Source of the DNA: Bostrychus sinensis
Taxonomy: Eukaryota; Chordata; Actinopteri; Gobiiformes; Eleotridae
Assembly: GCA_020698575.1 (NCBI GenBank)
Contig: CM036243.1
Coordinates: forward strand, 11,957,903-12,021,902
DNA length: 64,000 nt
Direction of reading: 5' to 3'
Position numbers and translations under genes: made by a program. The notes under the pieces are model-generated. The model had not been told where the DNA came from. It searched no databases and saw nothing but the letters and a program-made list of their open reading frames with translations. Position 1 is the first letter of the stretch. Each line of letters opens with the position of its first letter. Shown here piece after piece: positions 10,974 through 21,999 of this stretch.

Positions 10974-11428
10974 TAGGGGAGTAACGATACAGTAACTAAA
11001 TTGATGTATCTTTTTTTTTCCTATGATACAACTATATCGATACACATTACCTTGTATCAAATTGTATAGTTTTCTGGGAAGTCTGCTTTGATATACATGG
11101 AATATTTATCGATAATATTGGAAATACCAAAATTAGAAATTTGCATGTTACAATAAAACCAGATATGGCTTTTTGAATGTCATTTTTGTGTTTTTAATCA
11201 AATAAAATGTTGTATTCAACTTTTCTTTGCTCTCTGTCTACTGGGCATAATCAACCCCGGGTGTGATGCTACATTTGAGAGTAAAGTTTTATGATTTTTG
11301 GCAAAGAGTTGCTGTATTGATTATCAGTATGAAGGTGTTGAATTGTATCGAGTTGTATCGTTTCAAATTAGTCAGTATCATTCTTGAATCATATCATATC
11401 GTGGCAAGAATGTATTGTTACACCCCTA
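10974..11428. mobile_element. hAT MITE with perfect 8-bp target duplication
   Basis: 455 bp. Left end TAGGGGAGTAACGATACAG, right end on the opposite strand TAGGGGTGTAACAATACA. The direct 8-bp repeat CTACATTA is perfect at 10966-10973 and 11429-11436, diagnostic of hAT insertion. The interior is rich in GATACAA/TTGTATC words in both orientations (for example around 11020-11065 and 11340-11410), forming extended subterminal inverted repeats. No transposase. Confidence 0.93.
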
Positions 11429-11999
11429 CTACATTAACCATTTTTATTATTTAAAACAGCAATGTTAAGGCTTTATAGACTGCTTCAGCTTTTTAACTGA
11501 GTCTGAGAGTTTCATAGTATTGAAGATTACACTGGCTACACTGTCATGAATATTTGAGAGCACACACAGGGCCGAAGCAGACGAGTTTGTGAGGCTTGGA
11601 TACCGCTCAGGTGTTAGTGATCCAGTCTCCTGTCTTAGGTGTCAAAGAATAAGCGTCTAGCCTTACACTTTGTCACTCAAGTCTTAACTGCACCTTTGCT
11701 CCGAGTGTTTCCCGAGAGCTACGAGTTTTCATTGACATTCTGTTCATCTTAGAAAATATAAATTATAAATAAAATCAATGGTTGCACAATCCCCAGGTCC
11801 TTCAGCATAATGATTTAAACAAAGATGATTGGATATACATAACTAATAGATGAGTGGATTGCTGCTTGTGTCTTGAGAGATAACCATCTGTGCCTCTCAT
11901 GCTTGAAAGCACAAAATGATAATTAGATTTCTGATACAGGCTGGAGAAACAATGCAGTTTTACTAACTGCACAGGCTGTAGTAAGTTTGAGTACTACGG

Positions 12000-12690
12000 A
12001 AAAGAAATGGTCTTTTGAATTCAGGGAGGTTGTCTAAGATACTTTTGCTCAAGTACATTTTTTGAAAATAAATAAGCTTTCTGATAACATTTTATAAGAC
12101 ATACTTTTACTTAAGTATTTCTTGGTAAAAACAATCCATCCACAAGAGATCAGAAGCCAGTGTATTTTTTGTGCCAGTCACAAGCCCTCATAAATGGAGA
12201 GGGTCGTGAGAGAGCATCCGGTGTGTAAAATCTGTGCCAAATCAATATGCAAATCTCTGCAGGCTGCAGAGGCAGATAAGTTGCTCTGGCAAGCCAGGGG
12301 AAACAAAGAAGATTTCACTTTGAAAATCTCTACATGAGTATAGATATTTTTGGTGTAGGAATTGGCAATAGTAGTAGCAGTAGTAGTTTTAGCAGTGCTA
12401 TTCTGTAGCGGTTACTACTGGTTATTACTGTTACTACTGGTAGTAGTAACAGTAATAATTATAGTAACAGTAGCAGTAGTTGCAGCAATAATTCACTAGA
12501 GATCGGGAAAGTAAGTAGATAAGTAGATACTAGAAATTACTCAAGTAATTTACTTAAGTGCATTTTGGAAGATTGTGTAGTTTCCGAGTATATTTTCTTC
12601 TAATTTTACTTTTAGTTGAGAACATTTTTGAGGGAGAATTTGTACTTTTCCCCTTGTAAATTGGCAAAATTTTAAAATGAGTAGAAGTAT
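12000..12690. mobile_element. AGT-rich dispersed element, copy 1 (ACTTTTACTTAAGTA type)
   Basis: Left part contains AAGATACTTTTGCTCAAGTAC (12038) and CATACTTTTACTTAAGTATT (12101). Right part contains CTCAAGTAATTTACTTAAGT (12540) and later TACTTTT...TTTACTTTTAGTTGAG. The centre (12360-12490) is an imperfect AGT/ACT triplet tract. The second copy at 60710-61000 has the same arrangement, with an AGT/GGT core at 60796-60870 and TTTACTTAAGTCACAGTAAA arms. A family common in fish; class uncertain. A short retroelement-tail piece (12195-12250) is nested here. Confidence 0.5.
12422..12458. repeat. Perfect 16-bp inverted repeat in the AGT tract
   Basis: Arms TTATTACTGTTACTAC (12422-12437) and GTAGTAACAGTAATAA (12443-12458) are perfectly complementary, with a 5-nt loop. 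The surrounding sequence extends the triplet pattern. Confidence 0.9.
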
Positions 12691-13491
12691 TTTTTGACAT
12701 CGGTACAGAGTGGGCAGTAGGAGTAGAACTAGTAATAGTATTAGTAGTAAAAGTTCAGATTCAGGTCAGAGAGGTATGATGAATGGAGAAGAATGAAAAG
12801 TAAATAAGTAGTGTTTGTGTTGTTGGGTGGATCATTTGCTCCTGTGAAGAGCTTGGAGGGCTGTGGTAATGACAGACCTGTGGTGTGTTGTCACTGCAGA
12901 CCTCTTTCTGAGTGTTCTTGTGGTATAAAGGGGGTAGGACATCTGGCTGAGGAAGAGCTCTCCTCTCTAATCACACTCTCATTTACCCTGCCTTCGCTCT
13001 CTGCAATCTGCAATGAACGTCTAATGCACTTTTCACTTTGCATTCCTATTACTGGCGTGGTGCAGAATTTTGATTGGTTTCTGGGATGCGCACTGTACTG
13101 TGACAAACAAAGAGGCCGGTCGGAGTAAAAGAGGAAAATGGCCCATGTCCGGTCATTTCCATAAAGCAGCCATAAAATGTATTCAATCAAATAAAACACA
13201 AGCAGAGGGGTTTTTACAGTGTTCAGATAATGGCCATTTGTTCCTGGTGTTGCAGTCTGATGAGCACACGATCTCCCTGAACAGATACAAGCATATAGTT
13301 AACCCTAACCCAGAGAGCCCAGTACAGATCAAATTCTTAAACCCTGTGACACATCCACACACAGAAGATTGAAGACTAGGTTTAATAAGGAAAAACTTGA
13401 ACAAAGTTTGGTTGGAACTAGAAGAGCATTGCAGGTTGATTTGTTTTAGTGTAAACAAATACCAATGGTGCATTCACGTCTTGTTTCCTTT

Positions 13492-13627
13492 CAGCTTTTT
13501 TCTTCTGGGGTCACCACAGCATCTGCCTCCTAGTGTGCAGTGATTCACATATTGATTTGGCATAAGTTTTACAGCAGGTGCCCTTCGTGATGCTTGGTTT
13601 GTGACCCCTTGTGGTTGGGTTACCAAT
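13492..13627 (-). mobile_element. Dispersed repeat tail, copy 2
   Basis: Contains TTCTGGGGTCACCACAGCAT, CTGCCTCCTAGTGTGCAGTG, ATATTGATTTGGCATAAGTT and GTGACCCCTTGTGGTTGGGTT in the same order as the copy at 1685-1862. Confidence 0.6.
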
Positions 13628-14574
13628 GGTGCAATCATGTGATTGTCTGGAACCTGAAATAAAAAAGTTCCATCTGAAGTCGGAAAAATAATCCAGAAAC
13701 TCAGGTTAAAATTAGTTGCCTGACTTGTTAATATTACAACTTTTTTAGATGACAGCACATGATCAATAAAATCAGAAAAATGACTTTCTATCTTGAAAGC
13801 CAAGGATCACGTTATTGCAGCATGAAGCTGTATCTAAGGAGGTTATGGTTTTGCCTGCATTGTGTGTTTGTCATGTGAACAAAATAACTGAATACTCAGA
13901 TTCTGATGACATTACCACGAAGTCAGTAATGGGAAGAAATTATCAGATTTTTCACTGTATTTTCTACTATTGCGAGATGGGGCCAATTTTGTCTGTTGGC
14001 AACATAACTCCAACACCAGGCGGATTTTCAGGAAATGAATGGGGAAATGAGTTTTGGTCTGGCTTCAGATCACATTACAGGGTGGAATTGAAATGCCTTG
14101 GCAGTAGGAATTGCATCTTTGTTAACCTGAGACCAGCCCTCAGATTTAAACCTTTTCTATAGCCTCAGGTTCACTGTATATTGAAGTCTTCAGCAGTATA
14201 GCATCTTTCCTCAAGTCTCTCCTTCACCGTGCAGCATGAGGAAAATCTTTCTCCATCAGTAGAAACAGCTTGTTCTTCGTTGCACTGTGAAACACTGCCG
14301 GTCAATTTGAAGCCTTTGGCAAAACTCTTAACTGTGTTTAAAAGTACAGTGTAGGCATCTAACACAGTCCCTTCTGCCACATAAATAATTGGCTTGCATT
14401 GACATTTTATTTGAACTCAATGAGTGTGCTATTTGGCCCTTCAGGTCTTGTGAATTTGACCTTTAGAATGCAACCTTAATCATTAATTGTATTTTAAAAA
14501 CCTGCAGAACACAGTAATGTGGAGGGATAGTCTTAACTAGGGGTTAAATGGGAATTACGGGGTACCTCACGATA

Positions 14575-15150
14575 CGATACGCAAAGCATGGCTCACAATA
14601 TGACGATATTGAGATTATCGATATACACATATTGCACAAGAAAACCTACAATATAGCACTGTATTTTTAAAGAAAAAAAATGTATTTTTTGTGTGTATTA
14701 ATTGCGTTTTCTGAAATATAATTACCTTACAATTATACAAACATGTTACATATTATGTCTACTTAATGTCACTGGAGCAGCAGAACATTTTCATATTGGT
14801 TTCTATGCAAGAATTGAATGTGTCAGTATCGAAAGTATCAATACTTTGGTGTCAATACTTTGATATCAATGCTTTGGTATCAGTATTTTACTATCCATAC
14901 TCAATAATAGTTTCATTTGTGAGCTAAGAAGCATGGTGCTGTCCTCTACAGTCCTGGCAAGAGTTCTTCACCATTTTTAGTCACATTTGACTGTAAAAAC
15001 AGAGCAGCACTGTAGCATCGTTGTTATGCATGAAAGCAAAAGTATTGAATATTGTAAGTATTGTAAGTAAGTATTGATATTGAAGTCATGATATCGGTAT
15101 TGTATCACAAAATATTGTGATATATCACAAAATCAATATTTTGTCCTTTT
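14575..15150. repeat. AT-rich degenerate element with GATAT/ATATC words
   Basis: Starts CTCACGATACGATACGCAAA, with ATATGACGATATTGAGATTA following, and ends with ATTGTATCACAAAATATTGTG and ATATATCACAAAATCAATATTT. The two ends carry partly complementary CAATAT/ATATTG and GATA words, suggesting a decayed DNA element. No clear target duplication. Confidence 0.4.
14836..14891. repeat. 14-bp tandem repeat, four units
   Basis: Units TATCAATACTTTGG, TGTCAATACTTTGA, TATCAATGCTTTGG and TATCAGTATTTTAC run head to tail (14836-14891). A small minisatellite inside the AT-rich element. Confidence 0.85.
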
Positions 15151-16128
15151 TCTCTTTAAAGCTGAACCAACTGATTTGTTTTCCTTGGGATAGATGAAAC
15201 CCGTGTAATCATTTAACAGTATATTGTAATTGTAATTATCTGTAAAAAGCCATATAAGCTGTATTGTTAAGGATTTTAATCTGCGTGCACACTCCTATAA
15301 CGGACGCTGTGATTAGCTGTGGAATAATTGCTGCTGGGGGAAGTCTCTATTTTTATCTAGAAATGTAGCTTTACTGTTGTTGGTGACTGTTGAAGTGCTA
15401 TAGGTAATATCTTTCATTGTAACAGCACCCGGGATGACTTAAGTAAAATGGTGTTGTTCTGCTTTAAGCACACTGAATCAAAGTCGACATAAAGTACATT
15501 GACGTGGCGTGGCATAAGATTACATTTCCACTCACTTGATAGAATGTAATAGTGCACAGTGTAAATCCTGGAGCCTCCATTTATGTGCTGTCTACCTGAT
15601 TTGAGGAGCATTTGACTGGCAGATATTAGCCTCATCTCAGGAGGCACTGGAAGCAGCCAGTGTTCCGCGGTGAATTGTCGCTCCAATTATGAACTGCTGA
15701 AGTATGGAGAATCCGGGCCCTAGTTAATCCTGCCCTGCCAATAATCATGATGTGTAAAAAGCGGTGACTTGACATATTTTTGGCGTAGCTGCTTGCTTTT
15801 AGCTGGATGAGTGTCAATGTGGTGGGAATTTTCTGTAAGTGCACAAGTTTATTGCCAAAAAAGTGGGGAAGGGCGGAGAGATGGTAGCAGACAGAGGAAC
15901 AGGGCAGTCAGCAAGACTTCAGAAACACAGTGGTACAAGAAACAATCTCAGAGATATCCAAACTGGGTTCTGGTAAGTGATTGGGTAGAGAGAGTGTAAT
16001 GGCAGTTGCAATGTATTTGACTTTGTTTTGTGAACTTACATAGCTCTCTGCAAAAACAAGTTTTATTGTGTATCATTATGTAAAACTTTTGCATGTTATA
16101 TGGACTTATAGATAATGTTTTAAAAGCT

Positions 16129-16508
16129 GGGTTTCCATTAGCTTATTTTTATGGGCATCAGAAACAAATAATTGAAACACCAATTTACAAACAGCCACTC
16201 GATTCAGGTAGGTTTTGATTTGTGTGAAAAACTGTTAATGTGAACCACATACCCTTCTAAAATCCTTCTGTTGTTGTCTTTTCTATATGTGCTGGGTAAC
16301 ACCTCTGCTGCTAGTGCCTGCATTTAAGTGTTTGCATTTCTTCTTCTGTTTGCAGCAATCAGTTTAGCATCACAAGACATCACAAGCTGTTGTTAGTAAC
16401 TTTATAACTTGCCCAGTAACTAATCACAGTCCGCTCTCATTTTCTATGTTCTCATGTTGGTTGCTAGGTTACCATCCTTATATGCGCAAACACCGTGATG
16501 GAAACATG
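16129..16508. mobile_element. Candidate DNA element (GTTTCCAT ends) in duplication unit 1
   Basis: Left end GGGTTTCCATTAGC and right end, opposite strand, CATGTTTCCATCACGG. About 380 bp. Support comes from the sister unit: between matching blocks B and C the spacing is about 480 bp in unit 1 and about 100 bp in unit 2, so this interval is absent there. A clean target duplication was not resolved. GGGTTTCCAT ends occur in fish hAT-type MITEs. Confidence 0.6.
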
Positions 16509-16659
16509 TCTAATTTGCATTTGTTTTGTTTTCTGCTTTTACAAACTTTGAAGGGTTAGTTTCACTGTTCATATAAAAAGTAGAACATTGGTGCAAATGA
16601 GACCAAGGCCAAGTTAGCCAAGAGACCTGAATGTTTCTGGTGACAATTCCTAACATCTG

Positions 16660-16885
16660 CTACCACTTATCTGTTGGGGTTCCTGTTTGGAGCCTATCCC
16701 AAGTACTTACAATCATTCAGTTACTATTAGCCATCACTAATTCACCTGTATGCAAATCTTGAGAGAAGTCACAATACTAAGGGAGGACATGCATGCAGAC
16801 TCCGCAGTGAAAGATTATACTCTCAATCATCTTGCAGTGCATCATGAGCGATAACCACTCTACCACTGTGCACCCTGTTACCTGT
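16660..16885 (-). mobile_element. Dispersed teleost repeat U, copy 2
   Basis: Reverse orientation of the U repeat: TTTGGAGCCTATCCCAAGT, GGACATGCATGCAGACTCCGC, and ATAACCACTCTACCACTGTGC at its head end. It is part of the tandem duplication, so its partner is 18283-18505. Confidence 0.65.
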
Positions 16886-17941
16886 GGAGAGTTTGTAAAA
16901 GTGTCACCAATTTGTATAAAAACAGAATACGAGTACTGACATCTGTATGGAAGTGGAGAGAGATGGAGCAGGGAAGTCAGGGAGACACACATTCAGAAAT
17001 ACACACAGCGGGTACAAGAAGCAATCTCAGAGATATCCCGGAAAGGTCCTGGTAGTGATTGGGTGGACAGCTGAGCAGTGATAACCCAGCAGAGTAACAG
17101 TCCTCAGATAAGGATTGTGTCTTGTCTGATGGCCACTTTGCTTCCCTCTCTGTCATTGTGCCAATGTCAGCCAATGTCAGGGCTCTGACAGTAGAGAGTG
17201 CAGTGCTGAAAAGAGCTACTGTTCAACTTGCCAGTACTAGTATTAGTCAAACTAGTGACTGACCTCCTTCTCTCACTTACTTCTTAACAAGCACAGAATG
17301 GAACAGACTGGAATGGTGCTTTAGCCTGGCTCTAAGCAGCTCAAACTAAGTGATTTTTCTTTTATTCCTTTGACAAGCCATGTTGTCAAGAAATTCTGAA
17401 CACTCTGGTCTAATAGTTATTTTTTCAAATGCCAGAAAGTTAGCCATCAGTTATTCAGTTTTCCAGTTAGGCACTTTTTTCTATTTAGTAGAGAATTCAA
17501 TCTCAAACACAATAGTAGCGTCTGGTGAAGCTCTGTGCAGAGACCAAAAACTTTTGTCAAAATTCATCTATCCTCCACAGTTTGTCTCTGAGTTTGCTGA
17601 GTTATTGAAGGCAACTGTTCTGGTAATAAATGGTAGCTCAGGTCATATTTGTTAAAATTAAGGTCAGGCAAACGAAGGTTGCATCTTTTTAGATTTATAA
17701 TGAATTGTAAACGCAATTTACTGTGCTTCGTAAATTTACAAGCAATAGCGGGTTTTATTGTGTATCATTATGTAAAACCTGCATATTAACTTGACTGGTC
17801 GGCACTATATTTCACTGATGTCATAAGTCACACTGTGTTTGTCCTGTCTGAGCTTCATGTCAAGCAAAAACATAATTTGTGCAAATACAACCATGGTCAA
17901 GTTAGTTAAGAGAAATATTTAGAAAAATATACTCTTTTACA

Positions 17942-18164
17942 TCCATCCATCCATCTTCTTCCGCTTATCCGGGACCGGGTCGCGGAGGCAGCAGTCTAAG
18001 CAAAGATGCCCAGACTTCCCTATCCACAGACACCTCCTCCAGCTCTACCTGGGGGGACCCCAAGGCGTTCCCAGGCCAGCCGAGAGACAGGCAACATAGC
18101 TCCTAGGATCATTCGGGCACTCAAACTCCCCCACCACGATAAGGTGGCAGTTCAAGGGGGAGTG
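17942..18164 (-). mobile_element. Rex3/RTE-like LINE 3' fragment, 5'-truncated, with target duplication
   Basis: The + strand begins (ATCC)n, the reverse of the (GATG)n tail recalled for Rex3. It continues TCTTCTTCCGCTTATCCGGG, then GACCGGGTCGCGGAGGCAGC, a widely dispersed fish LINE 3' sequence. It ends with CCACCACGATAAGGTGGCAG, AAGGGGGAGTG. Flanked by perfect 10-bp direct repeats CTCTTTTACA (17932-17941 and 18165-18174), so this is a complete short insertion produced by target-primed reverse transcription with 5' truncation and probable internal rearrangement. Confidence 0.85.
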
Positions 18165-18282
18165 CTCTTTTACAATATTCAGCAATTACATAACACCTTG
18201 CTGGCCTGTCTATAATGTAGTCGATAATCATTCTTTTTTACCTGTAGAACATTCATTTATTCATCTCTTACTACTTATTCTT

Positions 18283-18505
18283 GTTTGAGGTTCCAGTTGG
18301 AGCCTATCCAAACTATTTGGCCCTGAGATGGGACACAATTATTCACTCACTCAAGCAATCATCACCAATTCACTGATACATGCATTTTCCTGGAGAGAAG
18401 CCACATTACACAGGGACAACATGCAGATTCCACAGTGAGAGATCAGATTTTCATAATTTTTGGTGCGAGTGAACCACTTGACTATTGTGCGTTCTGTCAC
18501 CTGTA
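18283..18505 (-). mobile_element. Dispersed teleost repeat U, copy 3
   Basis: Same order as copy 2: TCCAGTTGGAGCCTATCCAAA, GGGACAACATGCAGATTCCAC, TGAACCACTTGACTATTGTGC. Paralogous to 16660-16885 through the tandem duplication rather than an independent insertion. Confidence 0.65.
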
Positions 18506-18895
18506 GATAGTGTCACAAATTTGTAAGAAAGAAAAAATGCCAAATTTGAGCCGTATTGTGTGCTCCCAGTCCAGTTGAGGTGCCCATTTAAAAAGTGGTT
18601 CTCAATGGTCTTTCACTTTTGTCTGTGGTAATTAAGTCACACACAATTTTGCTTTTTCAAAGGTAAAACTGTAAACAATATAATTACACATTTTATGTCT
18701 TGTTCTCATAGATATTCTGACACTTTTGTGATATGATCAGGTCTTGACCCTGTGGGATGTTTGGTGTCTAAATGGCTTTTAACTTTGATGGTTTAATTCT
18801 CTCGTGTGGAGGCACTGTCACAAATTGCGTCACTTGTTTTTAGCATTTGTTCATTCAGTCCATATACTGCATTGTCCATATATTGCATTGCACTT

Positions 18896-19222
18896 GGAAC
18901 CCATACCGCCTTGTGGATGCCCGATCCCGTCAGACCCCTTCTGGAAGCTAAGCAGTGTAGGGCCTGGTCAGTACCTGGATGGGAGACCGCTGGGGAACAC
19001 CAGGAAGCTGGAGTGGTTAGTGGTGGTCGGAGGGTCTGTTGGTGCAGATGTGTGCAGCCGTGCTTCTGTCAGTCTACCCCAGGGGAAACTGCGGCTACAA
19101 AACGCAGCTTACCACCATTGACTATGGAGTGGATGAAATACCCCTTCCCTTCTGTGTGTAAAGCGCTTTAGTTGACTTGTGTCATAGGGAAAGCGCTATA
19201 TAAATACCATTCCCATTCCCAT
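18896..19222 (+). mobile_element. 5S-rRNA-derived SINE (SINE3-like)
   Basis: 18896-19012 is a diverged 5S rRNA: CCATACCGCC, the box A AAGCTAAGCAG at 18945-18955, and the box C GTACCTGGATGGGAGACCGC at 18971-18990 (one change from the canonical element). The downstream body (TGGTGGTCGGAGGGTC, TCTGTCAGTCTACCCCAGGG, CAGCTTACCACCA) ends in AAAGCGCTTTAGTTGACTTG and AAAGCGCTATATAAATACC, the tail also used by fish tRNA-SINEs. It is a retroposon rather than a 5S gene, because the 5S part is diverged and fused to the SINE body and no terminator T-run follows the 5S part. Confidence 0.88.
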
Positions 19223-21829
19223 GTGCCGACAACCCAGAAGTGGTCATCTACCCCCAACTTGAAAAAAAAATCAGCAATAATGCATATATAGAACCAGATT
19301 TACTGAGAAATTTCTGGAAAGTTAACTTCTGCCAGCCACATCACAGAGACGACAGGCTCTAAGGAGAATGGCAGCTCTGACATTTGTCACTCATGACAAC
19401 CACAAGTGAGCCGATGGCATGAGGACAAATCACCGCCGTGGGAATTTCAGGGGTGGCTTCTGGCATCTACTCAAGTGTGTGGACAAGCTTTAAAAACACC
19501 TTATTTTGACCAGGCTAAAGTAGCCCTTGTAATAATTATGTTATAATATACTGTAGTCCCACTTTTGCTGGCCTAACATTTTGCCCATTCCATCTGGTCA
19601 TAAATTATGCTCATTTATGTGCATTTAATTTCACATTCCACCAAGGCGGGCAACAAAAAGTGCATTTGATCGATTGCGCAATTATGCATATGTGAAAGTC
19701 CAGTTGCTTCTTCGAACTCTTTTATCTGCTTTGGGATTCTCCTTATCTATTAATAATTACCACATATTCTCTGAGTTGCCTTTATCTTGTAGTTGTAGGC
19801 ATAATTTATTTGAAATTTCTCTGTTCTTTATTTTCACACTGCCCCATTACATGCTGCATATCAAGAGATGGAACAATAGTCAACAAAGAATGTATGTGTG
19901 AACTCTGAAAATCTTTCTGAAATCATACTGTGGTTGGAAAGGCTTTAGCCACATGAGAGTGAAAATTAAAAGAGCATAGACTATTATAGAAATGCAGCTG
20001 ATAAAAGGGTCTTGTTTGTTTATGCACTCAGCCGGCAAATCAAGCTCGTAATTATAAAACAGTGGCAGGTTTTAATGTGGCAAATTCATAATATATATTT
20101 TCTGGCAGACCTCCAAAATCTGAATAGGATTTGCCCTCCACACCACAGATAAAATTGACATAGTAATAAATTAAAGCGCTTCTTCAACATAAGGCTGAGA
20201 TGAACCTCAAGGCTTTCAAAAAGCAATGAGCTGTGTCCCCTTTCTTTGGAAAATACTGGTAGATTTTGCACACTTGTTTTAATAATTTATTCATTCAGTC
20301 CATATACTGGCTGTATGATGGTGAGAGAAAGTTAGACGCCACCCCCTCCGCTCTGCTGCCAGTGTTACTAGTGGACCTTTGCAGCAAAAAATCCCCTGCA
20401 GCCCAGAAAAGATTTTCCCCATTGACAGTAATGTAATAAGAAACACTCAGTGTGCAGCTAACAGGCTACAGCTAAAAATGGTTAGACTATGCAGTATTTA
20501 TTGTGTATTTGTGTGTGTGTGTATGTGTGTGTGTGTTTTTCCTAAAAATTCTCAAATGGGTAAAAAAAAATAACTTTTAATGTTTAATGACATGACCACT
20601 GCTTTTGCACAGCCAAGCAATCACAGATCAGGACTGTAATGTGTCTGCTCTACGGGCCACATGAAGCAGAAATTAACCTAAAAGCCAAAAAACTTTTTGC
20701 GGTGTCATGTGCCAACTCCCACGTCAACTCCTATAAAAACAACAGTGGTCATGTTTCCTATTCGACGTTCATCAGTTACACATGCAACAGGTCTCTAGGA
20801 TTCATCTGCATCTCTTTTTTTATTCCCTTTTCTCTATTTTTGTTTTTTTCTCTTCTGCTATTTCTCTTTAACAGGATGTAGACAGCACTTAATTTGCCAC
20901 TTTCTGTTTGTGGCAGCCATGAATTTACTGTTGGTAAGTGGTGTTGTCTAACCAATGGTAACTTGTTAATATAGCCTAGATGACTATTAAGGTCTTGTTT
21001 TTTGATAGATCATTTCTAACTCGGTATATCATTATGTTACTGAATTGTTTTCCTCAGCTAAAGTAATGGAAATTGCATACTTCCACTTTAAGCTCTCCCT
21101 GCCATAATGCAGATATGCCACATGACATTGGAAGAGATTCTCAGTCAGGCAAGAGCAATGTGTGAGGAAAAACACTGAGCCAAATTATAGCTGAGGCGTT
21201 GTATAGTGCTATTCCTTCCAATGGCTGGCACTACTTCAAACTCCTGTTTACTGTAGTTAGTAAGGCAGCAGATAATTACTTTGTTCCCCCACTGTGACGA
21301 CATGCGTTTTAATAAAGTGACTCATTGTGCCCATGAATATTTACAATTGCTCAAAATTAAGTGCACTCTAGGTTTTGTTGTGAGGCTTGCGTGCAGCCAT
21401 TCGTGAAAATAGTTGTTGCAATGGTGCACGCTCAATAAAAAGCAACCAACTAAATCTAAGCAGAGAAGCTAATTACTTATAAAAGTGCTGAGCAGATGTC
21501 TGCCGCTGTTGCCATAAGGAGACACCCTCCTCTTCAAGCTATAGCCACAAGCTAAAACAAGTAAAATACACTAATAAAGCTGCTATTTATAACACAGCAC
21601 TACGGGAAAAGCTTGCAGGGGATTAGAGGCAGTTAATGAAATGTATTTAAGGTGTGCACTATTTTCACTTTGAGACACATTGGCAAAAACTTAAAATGAA
21701 CCCAAATGCAGATTAGCAAAATATTATTATAATATGATAGGAAACGAGGCATTTTCAGATTTCAGACAAACCCACCAAACTTAGCAAAGTAACAAGGAAC
21801 TCATTCAGTGTAACTATAAAACTAGAAGC
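19223..21829. other. Unique intronic stretch with a GT microsatellite
   Basis: No gene or repeat family recognised apart from a (GT)n tract at about 20510-20536. 20268-20310 shares about 40 bp (CACTTGTTTT...TTCATTCAGTCCATATACTG) with 18830-18870, just upstream of the 5S SINE. Open frames here are short and resemble no family. Confidence 0.5.
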
Positions 21830-21995
21830 ACAAGGAGCAGACAGACCTCTGCCAAGGCATTGGCCCTATTTTGCAATGGTAAAGATGGACTCAAACCAAG
21901 GTCTTCTAGTTTGGAGGTAACTGCTCTACCCAATGAAAACTCATGATTTGTCTGGCTTTGACATCTCACAATGGCACTAAATCCTTAAAAAATTT
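21830..21995. mobile_element. Repeat R1, copy a
   Basis: R1 is a dispersed family running AGAAGCAC...GAG...CAGACCTCTGCCAAGGCATTGG, then CCTAT.TTGCAATGGTAA, GGAC..GACTCAAAC, GATCTTCTAGTTCAGGGGTA and AATGCTC.ACC..TGAGCCAC. The last part is the reverse complement of a tRNA-like box A/box B pair. Here: ACTAGAAGCACAAGGAGCAG, GACCTCTGCCAAGGCATTGG, TTTTGCAATGGTAAAGATGG, GGTCTTCTAGTTTGGAGGTAA. The distal half is mostly missing. Confidence 0.75.
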
Positions 21996-21999
21996 GAAT

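Larger units (their letters stand above)
15860..16945. repeat. Ancient tandem duplication, unit 1
   Basis: Collinear with 16946-18545. Block A: 15890-15995 (GGTACAAGAAACAATCTCAG, AGATATCC, TCTGGTAAGTGATTGGGT) matches 16960-17075. Block B: GTTTTATTGTGTATCATTATG at about 16059 matches 17752. Block C: GTGCAAATGAGACCAAGGCC then AAGTTAGCCAAGAGA (16592) matches 17878. A minus-strand U repeat then closes each unit, followed by GTGTCACCAATTTGTATAAA (16900) matching 18505. Unit 1 carries a MITE-like insert (16129-16508) absent from unit 2. Confidence 0.75.
16946..18545. repeat. Ancient tandem duplication, unit 2
   Basis: Second half of the duplication. Extra sequence relative to unit 1: about 600 bp at 17085-17675 (insertion here or deletion in unit 1) and a 223-bp LINE fragment at 17942-18164 with its own target duplication. 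The long divergence between units indicates an old event. Confidence 0.75.

Noticed and set aside
12811..13128. 105-codon + strand open frame
   Set aside because: No domain, no splice context and an irregular composition. Single open frames of this size are expected by chance in 64 kb.
13255..13372. Possible exon reading SDEHTISLNRYKHIVNPNPE
   Set aside because: The acceptor tract is weak, no donor precedes the stop, and no similarity is recognised. It is probably a chance frame.
18896..19012. A functional 5S rRNA gene
   Set aside because: The sequence is diverged from 5S rRNA, lacks a T-run terminator after the 5S part and continues into a SINE body and tail. It is a SINE head.
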